Part shown: one piece after another, positions 42,719-51,579 of the stretch
How positions within the stretch are numbered: the first letter of the stretch is position 1
How the letters are laid out: each line of letters opens with the position of its first letter
Assembly (NCBI GenBank): GCA_964612145.1
Contig: CAZTBP010000020.1
Coordinates: 12,908 to 76,907 of the forward strand
Source of the DNA: JAGNLV01 sp964612145
GTDB taxonomy: Bacteria; Zixibacteria; MSB-5A5; GN15; FEB-12
Length of the DNA: 64,000 nt
Direction: 5' to 3'
Program-made: the position numbers and the translations under genes
Notes under the pieces: generated by a model
What the model saw: the letters and a program-made list of their open reading frames with translations, nothing else
What the model was told of the DNA's origin: nothing
Database searches by the model: none

Positions 42719-44239
42719 ATGAGTAAAAAGCTGTTTAACAAGATACTAGTCGCGAACAGGTCAGAGATTGCAGTGCGGGTGATGAACGCCTGCCGCCTGC
42801 TGGATATCCCCTGTGTTGCGGTTTATTCCGATGCGGATACGAATGCGAAACACCGGTGGTACGCCGATGAGGCGGTGCATATCGGGCCGCCGGCGCCGCG
42901 CGAATCGTATCTCGATATCGATAAGCTGATTAGCGTCGCAAAAGAGACCAGTTGTGATGCGATCCATCCGGGGTACGGATTCCTCGCCGAAAACCCGTTG
43001 CTGTCGCAGCGGTGTATCGATGAAGGGGTTACGTTTATCGGCCCGAAACCGGATGCAATCCGGCTGATGGGAAACAAGGTGGAGTCGCGGATTAAAATGG
43101 CCGATGCCGGGGTGCCGTTGATTCCGGGCATGAAAAAGCCGGATGCGGATTATGCCGAGTTTGCCGAGGTTGCGACCGAGGCCGGTTATCCGGTCATGAT
43201 CAAAGCGGCAGCCGGAGGCGGCGGCAAGGGTATGCGGGTCGTGAATAAGCCGGAGGAACTCAAAGACGCCATTGAGGCGGCCCGGCGTGAGGCGGGGAAT
43301 GCCTTTGGCGACGATACGGTGTATCTTGAGAAGTACATTGTCAATCCTCGGCATATCGAGTTCCAGGTTATCGCCGACCAGCATGGCAACACGGTCCATG
43401 TGTTTGAGCGCGAGTGCTCGATCCAGCGGCGGCACCAGAAAATTATCGAGGAGACGCCATCAGTGGCGGTCGATGATGAGACACGGGCGAAGATGGGTGC
43501 CGATGCCGTTCGGGTAGCCGAGGCGTGCAACTACACCAATGCAGGAACGGTGGAGTTCCTGCTGGATAAGAACAAGAACTACTATTTCCTCGAGATGAAC
43601 ACACGGATCCAGGTCGAGCACCCGATTACGGAGATGGTGACCGGGGTTGACCTGGTTGTGGAACAAATTCGCGTTGCCGCCGGAGAACCGTTATCTGACC
43701 AGTTGAAGAATCTGACTCAGCGGGGGCACGCGATCGAGTGCCGAATTTATGCCGAGGACGGCGAGGCGAACTTTATGCCGTCGACCGGACCGATCGTGCA
43801 TTATTCGGAGCCGTCGGGGCCGGGGATCCGGATCGATTCCGGCGTGATGGCCGGGGTAGAGGTGACAATCGATTACGATCCGATTATGGCGAAGCTGATT
43901 GTCCACGCGCCGAACAGGGATCTGGCAATTAAAAAGATGATCCGGGCGCTCAATGAATACAAGATCCTTGGGGTGAAGACCTCGAAAAAGTTCATGATTG
44001 ATTGTCTCGAGCATCCGGAATTTGTGGCGGGGAACACGTACACGAATTTCATCGACAAGCATATGGGTGATCGGCAGATTGACTTGACGTTCTACCGGGC
44101 GGTGGCGGTGGCCGCGGCAGGCGCGGCGATGTCGGTCAAAGCCGGGGGCGTGACAGGTTCGGAGAGTGAAGCGGCCGGGTTGCCGTCGCCGTGGGAGATA
44201 ATCGGGGCGTGGGAGATCGGAGGTTCCATCAATGAATAG
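42719..44239 (+). CDS. Biotin carboxylase subunit of the acyl-CoA carboxylase
   Basis: A 506-residue ATP-grasp enzyme that carboxylates biotin. 'FNKILVANRSEIAVRVMNAC', 'CDAIHPGYGFLAENPLLSQR', 'IKAAAGGGGKGMRVV', 'ECSIQRRHQKIIEETPS' and 'FLEMNTRIQVEHPITEMVTG' are the conserved BC motifs. MccA/LiuD proteins normally carry BT and BCCP domains on the same chain (about 660 residues); here the protein stops after the BC domain and a short tail, and BCCP is encoded by the next gene, which overlaps by 8 bases. It pairs with the carboxyltransferase two genes upstream. Confidence 0.93.
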   Translation: MSKKLFNKILVANRSEIAVRVMNACRLLDIPCVAVYSDADTNAKHRWYADEAVHIGPPAPRESYLDIDKLISVAKETSCDAIHPGYGFLAENPLLSQRCIDEGVTFIGPKPDAIRLMGNKVESRIKMADAGVPLIPGMKKPDADYAEFAEVATEAGYPVMIKAAAGGGGKGMRVVNKPEELKDAIEAARREAGNAFGDDTVYLEKYIVNPRHIEFQVIADQHGNTVHVFERECSIQRRHQKIIEETPSVAVDDETRAKMGADAVRVAEACNYTNAGTVEFLLDKNKNYYFLEMNTRIQVEHPITEMVTGVDLVVEQIRVAAGEPLSDQLKNLTQRGHAIECRIYAEDGEANFMPSTGPIVHYSEPSGPGIRIDSGVMAGVEVTIDYDPIMAKLIVHAPNRDLAIKKMIRALNEYKILGVKTSKKFMIDCLEHPEFVAGNTYTNFIDKHMGDRQIDLTFYRAVAVAAAGAAMSVKAGGVTGSESEAAGLPSPWEIIGAWEIGGSINE

Positions 44240-44732
44240 CTACGAGTTCCTTTACGACGGTGAGGTGGTCGAGACCCGTCTGGAGAAAGAGGGCGACAAT
44301 TTCAAGGCCTCGATCGACGACACCGATCTGATCCTGCACCCGGTCGGGCAGAACCTGTATACGGTTGACTACAACGGGACGCGGATGAACGTGGCGGTCG
44401 TGCGCCACAAGGACAAGTTCTATATCGATATCGATTCGGTCCTGCTTGAACTAAAAGAGGCGACTGAGGATGCAATAGCCGGGGTGGCTGGCGATGCCGG
44501 CTCTGATCCGGATAAGGTCTTCGCGCCGATGCCGGGTAAGATTGTTAAGATCCTGGTCGAGGAGGGGCAGGAGGTGACCGAGCGCCAGCAGCTGGTTATT
44601 GTCGAAGCGATGAAGATGGAGAACCCGGTGCTTTCGAAAGCGAACGGCATAGTCAAGGCGATCAATTTTTCCGATGGCGACCAGGTGGATACGGAAAGTC
44701 CGATTATCGAGTTGGAGATTGCGGGGGAGTAG
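44232..44732 (+). CDS. Biotin carboxyl carrier protein with BT-like N-terminal domain
   Basis: A 166-residue subunit. Residues 95-166 are a biotinyl domain with 'VFAPMPGKIVKILVEEGQEV' and the biotin-accepting Lys in 'VEAMKMEN'. Residues 1-80 are beta-rich ('YEFLYDGEVVETRLEKEGDN') and probably correspond to the BT domain that docks biotin carboxylase to carboxyltransferase in fused alpha subunits. The ATG lies inside the end of the biotin carboxylase gene, so translation is coupled. Together with the two upstream genes it completes a three-subunit acyl-CoA carboxylase. Confidence 0.92.
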   Translation: MNSYEFLYDGEVVETRLEKEGDNFKASIDDTDLILHPVGQNLYTVDYNGTRMNVAVVRHKDKFYIDIDSVLLELKEATEDAIAGVAGDAGSDPDKVFAPMPGKIVKILVEEGQEVTERQQLVIVEAMKMENPVLSKANGIVKAINFSDGDQVDTESPIIELEIAGE

Positions 44733-44737
44733 GCGGA

Positions 44738-45370
44738 TCAGATTTTGACCCCAAGGGCGACACTGGCATAGTTAAAGGACCGGCCGAAAACGTTTGTCCA
44801 GCGAGTGGTGAAGGTCAATCGGAGGCGGTTGCTGAATTTCCGTTCGATACCCAATCCGAGCCAGAAGGAGGCATTCCACTCGGCCGGTGCGGCATCGGCT
44901 ACGCGGACCCCATCTTCGCTAATAGCATCGACAGAGCTTCGGGCTGCCCCAACTCCCACCAATGCAATATAGGCTGTCTTTATTTCACCGGGATGAATTG
45001 ACCGGGAGGCGGGCATGTCGATCTCAAGCGCATGCCAGGCGTTTAGTCCGGCAGTATAGAGGTCTCGTTCGCCGCCTTCGTAGGTATTGCTGAAGCCGAA
45101 ATGCTGCCATTCAAACAGCGGGCCGATGATCAACTTACGAGAAACGGGTATTCCTGCCGCGATGTGCGCACCACCGCCGAGGCCATACGATGACTGCGGG
45201 AAGACATCGGTGAATAAGGGCTGCGTGGGCAGGCCGAGATTACCGGAGGCGTAGAAGTGAATCGACGCCGCGGCGATGGTGGAGTGCTTGGTGACAACGG
45301 GGGATATCTCTTCGGCGTGCGATAGTGCGGTTGAGAGAAGTATGCCGAGGCCGAGCATAATGTGCTTCAT
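44738..45370 (-). CDS. Outer-membrane beta-barrel-like protein (1 of 3)
   Basis: A 210-residue exported protein: signal peptide (MKHIMLGLGILLSTALSHA), then alternating amphipathic strands ('YGLGGGAHIAAGIPVSRKLI', 'FWLGLGIERKFSNRLRLTFT') ending 'YASVALGVKI'. It is the last of three consecutive minus-strand genes with the same general plan, though overall similarity among them is low by eye. No specific family can be named. It ends 6 bases from the stop of the convergent BCCP gene. Confidence 0.65.
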   Translation of the reverse strand: MKHIMLGLGILLSTALSHAEEISPVVTKHSTIAAASIHFYASGNLGLPTQPLFTDVFPQSSYGLGGGAHIAAGIPVSRKLIIGPLFEWQHFGFSNTYEGGERDLYTAGLNAWHALEIDMPASRSIHPGEIKTAYIALVGVGAARSSVDAISEDGVRVADAAPAEWNASFWLGLGIERKFSNRLRLTFTTRWTNVFGRSFNYASVALGVKI

Positions 45371-45395
45371 GTAAACCCTCCCGGGAAGTATCTTC

Positions 45396-46001
45396 TTAGA
45401 ATCTAACTCCTACAGTGATCGGAAAGAACGATGTCGCGGCATCGGATGCTTTCCATGCGATGTTAACGTAGCGGGCTTCGATGACTCCCTTAAACGTGTC
45501 GGTAAGGTACAACTCGACTCCGAATCCAATGTGGAAATAGGGCTGGAGCTGGTCGGTGTCGTAGATGGTGAACGTATTGGGTTCTTTGTCACGCAGGGAA
45601 ATGTCGACGGTGCCGTAGCCGGCCATGATATACGGCTGGTAGTTGTCATCCTCGGCGAAGAACTGGAAGCGGCTGGTGGCGCCGAACATGACAATCTGAA
45701 CGTCACCGTCGCGAAACGCCGTGAAAGAGTCATCGAAGGGAAACAACCAGTACTCGATATCGCCGGTAAAAAAGAGCCGGGAGCCGGCATCGAGAACCAC
45801 GCCGATTCCGCCACCAAACGCGGTGGAGTGTGGTTCGGCAAAGAACTCGTCGCCCGAGGGAATGCTCAGCCCGCCGTCGGCAGTGAAGTAGACCACGCGT
45901 GCGGTGCAGTCGGACGGGCAGACGCAGGAAAGCGTCAGTACCAGGGCGGTGAGGAGGATCAGATCACTCGTGCGCGATTGGGTGTGCCGAAGTATTGGCA
46001 T
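45396..46001 (-). CDS. Outer-membrane beta-barrel protein (2 of 3)
   Basis: A 201-residue protein. The N-terminal segment (DLILLTALVLTLSCVCPSDC) is a signal sequence, possibly of lipoprotein type. The rest consists of barrel strands ('AFGGGIGVVLDAGSRLFFTG', 'YQPYIMAGYGTVDISLRDKE', 'PYFHIGFGVELYLTDTFKGV') and ends 'FFPITVGVRF', a C-terminal Phe beta-signal for BAM. The ending is closely similar to that of the neighbouring 198-residue protein, suggesting paralogy. Function unknown. Confidence 0.68.
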   Translation of the reverse strand: MPILRHTQSRTSDLILLTALVLTLSCVCPSDCTARVVYFTADGGLSIPSGDEFFAEPHSTAFGGGIGVVLDAGSRLFFTGDIEYWLFPFDDSFTAFRDGDVQIVMFGATSRFQFFAEDDNYQPYIMAGYGTVDISLRDKEPNTFTIYDTDQLQPYFHIGFGVELYLTDTFKGVIEARYVNIAWKASDAATSFFPITVGVRF

Positions 46002-46041
46002 ACGTACTTACACGATACAAAACCTGGACGGGACGGGCAAG

Positions 46042-46070
46042 AAAAAAGGCCGATGCATCAGCACCGGCCC
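46042..46070 (-). terminator. Terminator between the barrel genes
   Basis: On the minus strand GGCCGGTGC pairs with GCATCGGCC (one G-U, 4-base loop) and is followed by six T residues. It separates the 198-residue barrel gene from the two downstream of it. Confidence 0.8.
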
Positions 46071-46094
46071 TTAAGAAATGACTTCAGGGTGCGA

Positions 46095-46691
46095 TTAGAA
46101 TTTGAGTCCGATGGTAATTGGGATCAAAGCGATGGCGTCACCTTCGGTGCTGATAGAGACATAGGAGAGCTGGCCGAAGAGACGCAGTCCGGGTGTGACG
46201 CGCAGGTCGGCGCCGGCGGCGATATTCCAGTAGAAGTCGGTCGAGCTTTCCTCAGCCTCGATGTCGCCGGAAGCGGTTTCGTAGTCGGTGTTGCTGGAAT
46301 TGGCGAAGCCGACACCGAAACTGGCGTAGGGGCTGGCCACGCCGCCGGGTGTACCCATGCGGTAAAGGCCGTCAACACCGAACATCAGAAAGCGGAAGTC
46401 GCCGCCGCCGGTGATTGGGTCAAAGCCAGGTAAGGCGAAATTCTGGAAGTCTGACGGTACTATGTGATACTGTACCTTGCCGAGTGCCTGAAGCCCCGTC
46501 ACGGCGGGAATGTTCAGGCCAAGGCCGGCGTAGCCGTGGAAACCGGTCGTATACTCGTCCTTGATTAAATCGGGCGAGCTTGGTATGGTAATTCCGCCAC
46601 CGACATAGATGTCAAACGGTTTCGGGGTCTGTCCCTGTGCAGCGACACAGGCGATCAGCAAGATCGCGGTAATGAGCACAACTTTACGCAT
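46095..46691 (-). CDS. Outer-membrane beta-barrel protein (3 of 3)
   Basis: A 198-residue protein with a clear signal peptide (MRKVVLITAILLIACVAAQG) and OmpW/OmpA-like small-barrel strands ('FDIYVGGGITIPSSPDLIKD', 'GFHGYAGLGLNIP', 'SPYASFGVGFANSSNTDYET') ending 'LIPITIGLKF' with a terminal Phe. 'GGGITIPSSPD' resembles 'GGLSIPSGDE' in the downstream gene, supporting duplication. An AAGGAG-like site (AAAAGGAGTT) lies before the ATG and a promoter is visible upstream. Ligand and role unknown. Confidence 0.7.
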   Translation of the reverse strand: MRKVVLITAILLIACVAAQGQTPKPFDIYVGGGITIPSSPDLIKDEYTTGFHGYAGLGLNIPAVTGLQALGKVQYHIVPSDFQNFALPGFDPITGGGDFRFLMFGVDGLYRMGTPGGVASPYASFGVGFANSSNTDYETASGDIEAEESSTDFYWNIAAGADLRVTPGLRLFGQLSYVSISTEGDAIALIPITIGLKF

Positions 46692-46768
46692 TGAAATAAA
46701 CTCCTTTTTGTATCATGCAGCTTTCTTGTTCCGATCGATGTGTGAACGTCATAGTAGTTGCTCTACGC

Positions 46769-46797
46769 AAGCTAGGTCGGATGAGCCGGTTAATCAA
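46769..46797 (-). promoter_or_regulatory. Promoter of the barrel gene cluster
   Basis: On the minus strand TTGATT (46797-46792), 17-base spacer, TAGCTT (46774-46769), about 75 bases before ATG 46691. Confidence 0.45.
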
Positions 46798-46918
46798 CCA
46801 TTATCTTAGATAATCGGGCACAGTTTGTACGTTTTTTTGTTGGTGGGTGGTGTGACAGGGAGGGGAATCCGAGTTTGAAGAAGGGTGCGGCGAGGACAGA
46901 ATTTGTGAATTGATTCAC

Positions 46919-46947
46919 TTGATTTCGGTCTGTCTTTTGGTTATATA
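46919..46947 (+). promoter_or_regulatory. Promoter of the beta-oxidation operon
   Basis: TTGATT (46919-46924), 17-base spacer, TATATA (46942-46947), about 45 bases before ATG 46994. Confidence 0.5.
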
Positions 46948-46993
46948 GGGCCTTAAATCACTTACGGTAATACAATATTCGGAGGAATTGCAG

Positions 46994-48184
46994 ATGGCAG
47001 ACCGCAACGAAGCATATATCATTTCCGGGTGTCGGAGTGCGATTGGTGTTCTGCACAGTGGGTTGGCCTCGCTATCGGCGCCGCAGTTGGGTGCTCTGGC
47101 GGTAAAGGAAGCAGTCAAACGGTCCGGCGTCGAACCGGCTGATATCGAAGAAGTTATTATGGGCCATGTCGTGCAGGGCGGCGCTAACCAGGCTCCGGCC
47201 CGTCAGGCGGCGATTCACGGCGGGGTGCCGCCGGAAGCCGCGGCGATGACGATCAACAAAGTGTGCGGCTCGGGTCTCAAGGCGGTGATGCTGGCGGCCC
47301 AGTCGATCCGTGCCGGCGATCAGGATGTGATAGTGGCCGGGGGAATGGAGTCTATGTCCAACACGCCGCTGGCGATGCATGGCGCGAAGCGGGGCACGAA
47401 GTTCGGGCATCAGAAGATGCTTGATTTGATGATCACCGACGGCCTCTGGGACAGCTTCAACAACTTCCACATGGGTTCGGCTGCGGAACTGACACGGAAG
47501 AAAGCCGACATTACCCGCGAACAGCAGGATGAATTCGCGTTCAATTCGCACCAGAAAGCGGTCGCGGCGCAGGAAGCCGGGAAATTCGACGAGGAGATAT
47601 TCCCGGTTGAAATTCCGCAGCGCAAGGGTGACCCGGTCATATTCAACAAAGACGAGGGACCGCGCCCGAGTATCTCGTTGGAAGGGCTTGCCAGGCTGCG
47701 TCCGGCGTTCGAGAAGGACGGCACGGTGACGGCGGGCAACGCGCCGGGGCTGAACGATGGTTCCGCCTGTACGGTGGTCGTGTCTGAGAAGTACATGAAA
47801 GAGAAAGGTCTCACGCCGATGGCGAAGATCGTTGAGTACTCTGTCGCCGGTACGCCGCCGGAAGACCTGTTTTTTTCGCCGATCTATGCTGTTCAGAAGC
47901 TCATGAAGAAGATGAATGTCGACATCAATCACTGGGACCTGATCGAGGCCAACGAAGCGTTTTCCGCGCAGGCGCTGGCCGACGGTAAAGGTCTTGGATG
48001 GGATTGGGATCGCGTGAATGTGCATGGCGGCGCGGTGGCGCTGGGGCATCCGATCGGAGCCTCCGGTACCCGGGTGCTGGTGACGTTGATGTCCGCGCTG
48101 AAGGATCGCGGTCTGAAAACAGGTCTGGCGACACTTTGTCTCGGCGGGGGTAACGCCGTGGCGCTGGCTATTGAAATGGTCTGA
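46994..48184 (+). CDS. Acetyl-CoA acetyltransferase / 3-ketoacyl-CoA thiolase
   Basis: A 396-residue biosynthetic/degradative thiolase. Nucleophile Cys91 in 'INKVCGSGLKAVMLAAQSI', 'GGMESMSNTPLAM', the His in 'GGAVALGHPIGASGTR' and the second Cys in 'LATLCLGGGNAVALAIE' are all present. It interconverts acetyl-CoA and acetoacetyl-CoA or longer ketoacyl-CoA. GGAGGA (46981-46986) lies 7 bases before ATG 46994; the TTG at 46988 is too close to be the start. It heads an operon with hydroxyacyl-CoA dehydrogenase and two acyl-CoA dehydrogenases. Confidence 0.92.
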   Translation: MADRNEAYIISGCRSAIGVLHSGLASLSAPQLGALAVKEAVKRSGVEPADIEEVIMGHVVQGGANQAPARQAAIHGGVPPEAAAMTINKVCGSGLKAVMLAAQSIRAGDQDVIVAGGMESMSNTPLAMHGAKRGTKFGHQKMLDLMITDGLWDSFNNFHMGSAAELTRKKADITREQQDEFAFNSHQKAVAAQEAGKFDEEIFPVEIPQRKGDPVIFNKDEGPRPSISLEGLARLRPAFEKDGTVTAGNAPGLNDGSACTVVVSEKYMKEKGLTPMAKIVEYSVAGTPPEDLFFSPIYAVQKLMKKMNVDINHWDLIEANEAFSAQALADGKGLGWDWDRVNVHGGAVALGHPIGASGTRVLVTLMSALKDRGLKTGLATLCLGGGNAVALAIEMV

Positions 48185-48210
48185 CGACAACCCAGGGGAG
48201 ATCTGCTGAT

Positions 48211-49074
48211 ATGAAGACTGATGACATAAAAAAAGTAGCCGTGATCGGTTGCGGGACCATGGGCAACGGTATTGCCCAGGTCTTTGCGCTGACCGAATAT
48301 GACGTGCGGCTCATTGACATAGATCAATCGTATCTGGACAAGGCGATTGCAACGCTGACTAAAAGCATGGATCGCCTGATCAAAAAAGAGAAGATCACCG
48401 AGGACGACAAGAAATCGGCACTGGGACGGATCGAAACCAGCACCAGTGCAGGCGACGCCAAGGACTGCCAGTTGGTGATCGAGGCGGTTACCGAGAATCT
48501 GGGTATCAAGCTCAAGGTCTTTTCGGAACTCGCCGAGGCCTGTCCGCCGGAGACGATTTTCGCCTCGAATACTTCATCGCTGCCGATCACGCAGCTAGCG
48601 ACTGCAACCGGGCGGCCGGAGCAATTTATCGGCATGCATTTCATGAACCCGGTGCCTATGATGAAACTTATCGAGTTGATCCGGGGCATGGCGACCAGCG
48701 ATGACACGTACGCGATCATTGAGGAGCTTTCCAAACGACTGGGCAAGACGCCGGTCGAGGTGAACGACTTCCCCGGCTTCATCGCCAACCGTATCCTGAT
48801 GCCGATGATCAACGAGGCCATCTTCGCCTATATGGAAGGGGTCGGAACGGTCGAGGCGATCGACGAGGTGATGAAGCTGGGCATGGCGCACCCGATGGGG
48901 CCGCTGACGCTGGCCGACTTTATCGGGCTGGACGTCTGCCTGGCGATTCTCGAGGTTCTGCACGAGGGTCTGGGTGATCCGAAGTATCGGCCCTGCCCGT
49001 TGCTGCGTAAAATGGTTCAGGCCGGTTATCTCGGTCGGAAAACCGGGCGTGGCTTCTACGACTACAGCAAATAA
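48211..49074 (+). CDS. hbd: 3-hydroxybutyryl-CoA dehydrogenase
   Basis: A 287-residue NAD(P)-dependent enzyme that interconverts 3-hydroxyacyl-CoA and 3-ketoacyl-CoA. The Rossmann motif 'VIGCGTMGNGIAQVFA' begins near residue 11; 'GMHFMNPVPMMKLIELIRG' carries the catalytic His, and 'NDFPGFIANRILMPMINEAI' and 'GFYDYSK' close the family pattern. The length fits the short Hbd type rather than the multifunctional FadB. It lies between the thiolase and acyl-CoA dehydrogenase genes with gaps of 26 and 11 bases. Confidence 0.92.
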   Translation: MKTDDIKKVAVIGCGTMGNGIAQVFALTEYDVRLIDIDQSYLDKAIATLTKSMDRLIKKEKITEDDKKSALGRIETSTSAGDAKDCQLVIEAVTENLGIKLKVFSELAEACPPETIFASNTSSLPITQLATATGRPEQFIGMHFMNPVPMMKLIELIRGMATSDDTYAIIEELSKRLGKTPVEVNDFPGFIANRILMPMINEAIFAYMEGVGTVEAIDEVMKLGMAHPMGPLTLADFIGLDVCLAILEVLHEGLGDPKYRPCPLLRKMVQAGYLGRKTGRGFYDYSK

Positions 49075-49085
49075 GGAGTTCTCGC

Positions 49086-50228
49086 ATGGATTTTAAACTG
49101 TCCGAAGAGGACCTTGAACTGAAACAGATGGCCCGAGAACTGGCCGACAAACGGATCTACCCGATCGCCGAGGAAATGGATGAAAAAGGGGAGACGCCGG
49201 AGGACCTCATCAAGGAGTGTGCCGAGCTCGGCTATTTCGGGTTTACGGTGCCGGAAGAATACGGCGGCCTGGGACTGAGTGCGACGACGTTTATGGGTGT
49301 GCTGGAGGAGATCTGTGCGGCGTGTGCCGGGTTCGGTATCATGCTTTCGGTGCACAACTCGCTCTGCTGTGAGATTATCAAGCTGTTCGGCTCCGATGAG
49401 CTCAAGCAGAAGTATCTTCCGGAGATGGCTGCCGGTGAGCGTATCGGGGCCTACTGCATAACGGAGCCGGATGCCGGGACGGATGTTGCCTCGCTGTCGA
49501 CCACGGCTGTTGAGGACGGCGACCACTGGGTTATCAACGGTACCAAGAGCTATGTGACCAACGGTGCCTTTGCCGGTGTGTTTGTGGTGTTTGCCAAGAC
49601 CGATCCCGATGCCGGGCACAAGGGCATTTCATGCTTTTTGGTGCCGGCCGGCACTGAGGGTTTGATGATCGGCAAGGCCGAACGCAAGTGTGGTATCAAG
49701 GCGTCGGACACGCGCGAACTGAGCTTCGGCGATGTTCGTGTCCCGAAAGACCACATGCTCGGTGAACAGAGCAAAGGGTTCCGTCAGGCAGTGACGATCC
49801 TGAACTCCGGTCGTATTGGGGTGGCGTTTCAGTCGATTGGCATTGCCCAGGCAGCGCTGGATGAAGCGATCAAGTATTCCAAGGAGCGCAAGCAGTTCAA
49901 CCAGCCGATTGCCAACTTTCAAGCGATTCAGTTCAAGCTGGCCGACATGGCGATGAAGATCGATGCCGGGCGACTGCTGGCCTATCGGGCCGCGCACTTA
50001 AAAGACAACGGCGAGCCCTGTCACCGTGAGGCCTCGATGGCCAAGCTGTTCTGTTCGCAGATGGCCAATTTCGTGGCCAACGAGGCGGTGCAGATTCACG
50101 GCGGCTATGGTTACATCAAAGAGTATGCGGTCGAACGATATTTCCGTGACGCCCGCGTAACGGAGCTGTACGAGGGTACCTCCGAGGCTCAACGGCTGGT
50201 GATTTCCAAGGACTTGTTAAGGGAGTAG
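49086..50228 (+). CDS. Acyl-CoA dehydrogenase (short/branched-chain type), first of tandem pair
   Basis: A 380-residue FAD enzyme introducing the trans-2 double bond into acyl-CoA. 'GAYCITEPDAGTDVASLSTT', 'WVINGTKSYVTNGAFAGVFV', 'QFNQPIANFQAIQFKLADMA' and 'IHGGYGYIKEYAVERYFRDA' are conserved; the catalytic Glu is expected in 'LYEGTSEAQ'. Chain-length preference cannot be set by eye; the branched-chain context suggests isovaleryl-CoA or butyryl-CoA. It is 4 bases from the next acyl-CoA dehydrogenase gene. ETF genes are not in the window. AAGGAG precedes the ATG. Confidence 0.9.
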   Translation: MDFKLSEEDLELKQMARELADKRIYPIAEEMDEKGETPEDLIKECAELGYFGFTVPEEYGGLGLSATTFMGVLEEICAACAGFGIMLSVHNSLCCEIIKLFGSDELKQKYLPEMAAGERIGAYCITEPDAGTDVASLSTTAVEDGDHWVINGTKSYVTNGAFAGVFVVFAKTDPDAGHKGISCFLVPAGTEGLMIGKAERKCGIKASDTRELSFGDVRVPKDHMLGEQSKGFRQAVTILNSGRIGVAFQSIGIAQAALDEAIKYSKERKQFNQPIANFQAIQFKLADMAMKIDAGRLLAYRAAHLKDNGEPCHREASMAKLFCSQMANFVANEAVQIHGGYGYIKEYAVERYFRDARVTELYEGTSEAQRLVISKDLLRE

Positions 50229-50232
50229 CGCT

Positions 50233-51381
50233 GTGCTGGAAAAGAAACATCTCGAATACCGGGACACTATCCGGCACTTCATGGACGAGAAGATCGCGCC
50301 GAAGGCGGCCGAGCTTGACATAGAGCAGCGATTCCCCGAGGAGCACATGAAGCCCCTGACCGAGATGGGGCTGTTTGCGATGCTGGTGCCCGAGGAGTAC
50401 GGGGGCCGTCCGACCGACACGGTGACGTACACGATTGCAGTTGAAGAGGCTTCGCGGGTATGCGGGTCAACCGGTATCATGCTGGCGGCCCACAACTCGC
50501 TCGGCTGTTTTCCGATTCTTGCTTTTGGGACCGAGGAGCAGAAGAGGAAGTATCTCCCGCGCGGCGCCCAGGGAGAACTGCTGGCGTTTGGTTTGTCGGA
50601 GCCGGACGCCGGGTCCGATGCCGGCGGGACACGCACGATGGCGCTCAAGCAGGACGATCACTGGCTGATCAACGGTTCCAAGTGCTGGATCACGTCGGCG
50701 ACCAAAGCGTTTGCGACCATTGCCTCGGCCCGGACATCGGAAAACCCGGAGGATCGGGAAATTACCTGCTTCATCCTCGAGAAGGACTGGGAAGGGTATG
50801 CGGTCGGGAAGAAGGAGAACAAGTTAGGACTGCGCGGATCGGATACGGCTTTTTTGCATTTCGATGATCTCAAGGCGCCGTTGGATTGCCAGCTGGGCCA
50901 GGTCGGTGAGGGTTTCAAGCAGATGCTCAAGACACTCGACGGCGGCCGGATTTCTATCGGTGCGATGGCGGTCGGGCTGGCGCAGGGTGCGTTTGAGTGT
51001 GCGCTGAAGTACTCGGCAGACAGGGTGCAGTTTGGCAAGCCAATTTCCCACAATCAGGCCATTCAGCACAAGCTGGCCGATATGGCGACTGAAGTCGAAG
51101 CAGCCCGATTGCTGTGTATCGAGGCGGCCAAGATGAAAGATGCCGGGGTGCCGTTTGGACACTATTCGGCCATGGCCAAGTTGTACGCCTCGGAGATTTC
51201 GGTGAAAGTTTCGCGTGAGGCAATTGGTATTCTCGGAGCGGTCGGTGTATATACGGGGCCGTATCCGGCCGAGCGTATCTGGCGTGACGCCAAGTTGTGT
51301 ACGATTGGTGAGGGTACATCGGAGATCCAGAAGCTGGTGATCGCCCGTAAGCTGCTGAAGGACATTGAAAACACAAAATAG
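50233..51381 (+). CDS. Acyl-CoA dehydrogenase, second of tandem pair
   Basis: A 382-residue FAD enzyme, clearly related to its upstream neighbour but divergent. 'LLAFGLSEPDAGSDAGGTRT', 'WLINGSKCWITSATKAFATI', 'QFGKPISHNQAIQHKLADMA' and 'AERIWRDAKLCTIGEGTSEI' are visible. The usual 'YEGTSE' reads 'GEGTSE'; the Glu base is kept. 'GAVGVYTGPYPAERIWRDA' replaces the common 'GGYGY' sequence. Its start is GTG 50233 after GGGAG. Two paralogues in tandem suggest different chain specificities, for instance straight and branched substrates. Confidence 0.9.
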   Translation: MLEKKHLEYRDTIRHFMDEKIAPKAAELDIEQRFPEEHMKPLTEMGLFAMLVPEEYGGRPTDTVTYTIAVEEASRVCGSTGIMLAAHNSLGCFPILAFGTEEQKRKYLPRGAQGELLAFGLSEPDAGSDAGGTRTMALKQDDHWLINGSKCWITSATKAFATIASARTSENPEDREITCFILEKDWEGYAVGKKENKLGLRGSDTAFLHFDDLKAPLDCQLGQVGEGFKQMLKTLDGGRISIGAMAVGLAQGAFECALKYSADRVQFGKPISHNQAIQHKLADMATEVEAARLLCIEAAKMKDAGVPFGHYSAMAKLYASEISVKVSREAIGILGAVGVYTGPYPAERIWRDAKLCTIGEGTSEIQKLVIARKLLKDIENTK

Positions 51382-51385
51382 CGAC

Positions 51386-51411
51386 AAGCGTCTGCGCTGT
51401 TACAGGCGTTT
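51386..51411 (+). terminator. Weak hairpin after the beta-oxidation operon
   Basis: AAGCGTCTG pairs with CAGGCGTTT (9 bp, two G-U pairs, 8-base loop). Only TTT plus TAATGT follow, so termination efficiency is doubtful. Confidence 0.4.
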
Positions 51412-51499
51412 AATGTATAGCGGCTTACAGCTCATATATAAAGTAGTTAGTTAGATATTTCGAAGACGTCGGACTCTCTTTGGCCGGGAGTGAATTCCA

Positions 51500-51528
51500 T
51501 TGAGTTTGCCGACTTAATGGGTTATCTT
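51500..51528 (+). promoter_or_regulatory. Promoter of the ilvE-rpiB operon
   Basis: TTGAGT (51500-51505), 17-base spacer, TATCTT (51523-51528), about 50 bases before ATG 51580. Confidence 0.5.
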
Positions 51529-51579
51529 ATCAACTGATAGTAACGTGAAACACCTCGAATGCAGGAGGTTGCTATATAT

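Noticed and set aside
47072..48190. 372-codon frame antisense to the thiolase
   Set aside because: Shadow of a well-supported gene, no recognisable domain.
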